Shown here in pieces: positions 6,509-7,721 of a stretch of 7,721 nucleotides of DNA. The stretch lies in the NCBI GenBank assembly GCA_030699055.1, contig JAUYKX010000065.1, positions 1 to 7,721 of the forward strand, read 5' to 3'. A program made the position numbers and the translations under genes. A model generated the notes under the pieces. It did no database searches. It worked only from the letters and a program-made list of their open reading frames with translations, and was not told the origin of the DNA. The first letter of the stretch is position 1. Every line of letters begins with the position of its first letter. The DNA is from Candidatus Nanopelagicales bacterium (GTDB lineage Bacteria > Actinomycetota > Actinomycetes > S36-B12 > UBA10799).

Positions 6509-6955
6509 CTACTTCTCCGCCGCCGATGGTTCACCCAATCGCCCGTGGACCCGCCGCGTGACCCCGACGCCGAATCCCACCAAACACGATCCGAGGGGCC
6601 ACATCAGCAATACGCCGGGAGCCTTGAGCGCCAGGTCACCGGTAGCGTCGACACCGATCACCTGACCGAAGCGATACGCGACCATCGACCCGACGACACC
6701 ACCGACAACCAGCCCCACGAAAACACCGTCCGGAAACCGACGCCCGACGAACCACAACGCGACGAACGACCAAATCACACCGACGATGAATCCGATCAAG
6801 CCCAGCGTCAAGTCGGCGACAACCGGCTCCGCGCCATCGACCAAACGAACCCAAAGCCAGCCGCTGCCAACGCCAAGCGGCAGACACACTGCCGCCACCA
6901 AGACGGCGGCCCGAACGCCCGTGCGCGTCAAGAGGCAACCGATCCGACGAGGCAT
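6509..6955 (-). CDS. Small four-helix membrane protein, DUF2567-like
   Basis: This 148-residue integral membrane protein has no known function. Hydrophobic segments at about residues 15-37, 48-70, 76-96 and 108-130 suggest four membrane helices, with a basic N-terminus (MPRRIG, RTGVR) and a short polar C-tail. The pattern GLVVGGVVGSMVAYRFGQVIG followed by a final helix with LLMWPLGS resembles actinobacterial DUF2567 proteins, which I recall being encoded near dnaE and the his cluster. The ATG at 6955 lies within the dnaE coding end (28-bp overlap) and has no good Shine-Dalgarno sequence. A TTG at 6931 overlapping the dnaE stop as TTGA is an alternative start that drops eight residues. Translation is probably coupled to dnaE. 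The family assignment is by eye and moderate. Confidence 0.7.
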   Translation of the reverse strand: MPRRIGCLLTRTGVRAAVLVAAVCLPLGVGSGWLWVRLVDGAEPVVADLTLGLIGFIVGVIWSFVALWFVGRRFPDGVFVGLVVGGVVGSMVAYRFGQVIGVDATGDLALKAPGVLLMWPLGSCLVGFGVGVTRRVHGRLGEPSAAEK

Positions 6956-7721
6956 CCGGGACCGAGCAGCGCCTTGAGATCGGCGTAAAGCGACGGCCCC
7001 ACCGCGACTCGTCGGGCATCGTCCAACCGAAGCAGCGTGATTCGCGTTCCGTCCTCCACCTGCAACCGGACCTCGCTCGCCCCGGGATGAGTCGAAAGAA
7101 TGTGACTGAGCCGAGAAATCACCGGCGGCACCAACCGGTTCGCCGTGATGGAAATCGTCAGCGGGCCAGCATCGCCTTCCGACAAGTCGGGAACCGTGAC
7201 TTCCATCGCCACAAAACGGTTCGGCTCGTCTTCCCGCTGCTCAACCCGACCTTTGACCAGTAGAACCGCGTCGTCGACCACGCGGGCGGCGACCTTCTCG
7301 TACATCTTGGGAAACATCAGTACTTCCAGTGAGGCGGCCATGTCCTCCAGCGTCACTATTGCCCAGGACTTTCCCGCCCGGGTGAGCTTCCGATTCACCT
7401 CGGTCACCAGGCCCCCGATTGTGACCACCCGACCATCCGCCCCCTGATCGATGATCAGGGACGCAATCGAGCAATCGGTCAACTGGTTGAGTGCCATTTC
7501 GATTCCCTGCAATGGGTGATCGGACACGTATAGGCCCAACATCTCCCTCTCGGCCGCCAATAGCACGGACTTGTCCCACTCACCGTCAGGGATGGCCAGA
7601 TCCATTCCGATACCCACCCCGGCAGCCTCACCGCCAAACAGGTCGAACTGGCCCACCGCCTGCGCCCGCTTGGTTTCCACCGCGATGTCCACGGCGTCGC
7701 CATGGATCTGGGCGAGGCCCC
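6928..7721 (-). CDS. dnaE: DNA polymerase III alpha subunit, C-terminal part (5' end outside window)
   Basis: This is the last 263 codons of the replicative polymerase alpha subunit, type DnaE1. Its beginning lies beyond the right edge. In order it shows GQFDLFGG, a likely sliding-clamp motif (QxxLF); the SDHPLQGIE segment typical of bacterial alpha subunits; an OB-fold nucleic-acid-binding domain (VVTIGGLVTEVNRKLTRAGKSWA to FPKMYEK); and a C-terminal domain (ISRLSHILSTHPG to YADLKALLG) of the kind that contacts other replisome parts. The frame runs unbroken to the window edge, so the GTG at 7692 is an internal valine rather than a start. The polymerase active site and PHP domain are not in view. 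The stop TGA lies inside the start region of the downstream membrane-protein gene. Confidence 0.95.
   Translation of the reverse strand, partial: GLAQIHGDAVDIAVETKRAQAVGQFDLFGGEAAGVGIGMDLAIPDGEWDKSVLLAAEREMLGLYVSDHPLQGIEMALNQLTDCSIASLIIDQGADGRVVTIGGLVTEVNRKLTRAGKSWAIVTLEDMAASLEVLMFPKMYEKVAARVVDDAVLLVKGRVEQREDEPNRFVAMEVTVPDLSEGDAGPLTISITANRLVPPVISRLSHILSTHPGASEVRLQVEDGTRITLLRLDDARRVAVGPSLYADLKALLGPGCLVGSVAS
7442..7460. repeat. Perfect 8-bp inverted repeat within dnaE
   Basis: Arms CCCTGATC (7442-7449) and GATCAGGG (7453-7460) surround three bases, GAT, in the OB-fold coding part of dnaE (protein LIIDQGADG). It is the longest perfect hairpin I noticed in the window. It is probably a by-product of coding, since about one such repeat is expected by chance in this length when all loop sizes are allowed. 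Confidence 0.45.

Noticed and set aside
7690..7692. GTG as a start codon of a separate 254-residue protein
   Set aside because: The frame continues without a stop to the window edge and upstream codons still read as dnaE.
1..7721. tRNA, rRNA, CRISPR array, insertion sequence, attachment site or toxin-antitoxin pair
   Set aside because: No tRNA-like fold, spaced repeats, transposase or terminal repeats were seen; the window is filled by housekeeping genes.

Overview
The window is a compact, GC-rich chromosomal segment from an actinobacterium (Actinomycetota). The evidence is the gene content and the residue patterns: a PriA-type HisA, a DnaE1-type polymerase C-terminus with a QFDLF clamp motif, a DUF2567-like membrane protein, a YbaK-like protein and a TIGR03085 protein lying around a hisDCBHAF operon. 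I cannot name the genus from sequence alone.

Layout from left to right. Positions 1-66 are a short upstream region with a likely leaderless promoter. A TIGR03085-type protein (67-684, +) runs head-on into hisF. Six histidine genes follow on the minus strand and are transcribed from right to left: hisD (5904-4606), hisC (4609-3479), hisB (3495-2908), hisH (2892-2257), hisA/priA (2208-1423) and hisF (1426-656). A divergent intergenic region of about 108 bp (5905-6012) separates hisD from a plus-strand YbaK/EbsC-family gene (6013-6507). Its stop lies one base from the stop of a convergent small membrane-protein gene (6955-6509, -). That gene overlaps the 3' end of dnaE (minus strand, 6928 to beyond the right edge).

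How the genes work together. HisB, HisC and HisD carry out the last steps of histidine synthesis: dehydration of IGP, transamination, and oxidation of histidinol. HisA isomerises ProFAR. HisH and HisF form the glutamine-dependent IGP synthase. hisG, hisE, hisI and the histidinol-phosphatase gene are not in the window. Four of the five gene junctions overlap or are separated by at most 15 bp. The exception, hisH-hisA, has 48 bp with two small inverted repeats. HisA carries the residues typical of PriA, so it may also serve tryptophan synthesis.

Most of the window is ordinary housekeeping DNA, and I found no convincing new multi-gene system. The best candidates for a second look are: the YbaK-like protein, in which the expected catalytic lysine is arginine and the usual GGISP-type loop is changed; the apparently leaderless starts, where TANNNT lies seven bases before a start codon, at the TIGR03085 gene and possibly at hisD; the structured hisH-hisA junction; and the very tight convergent gene ends.
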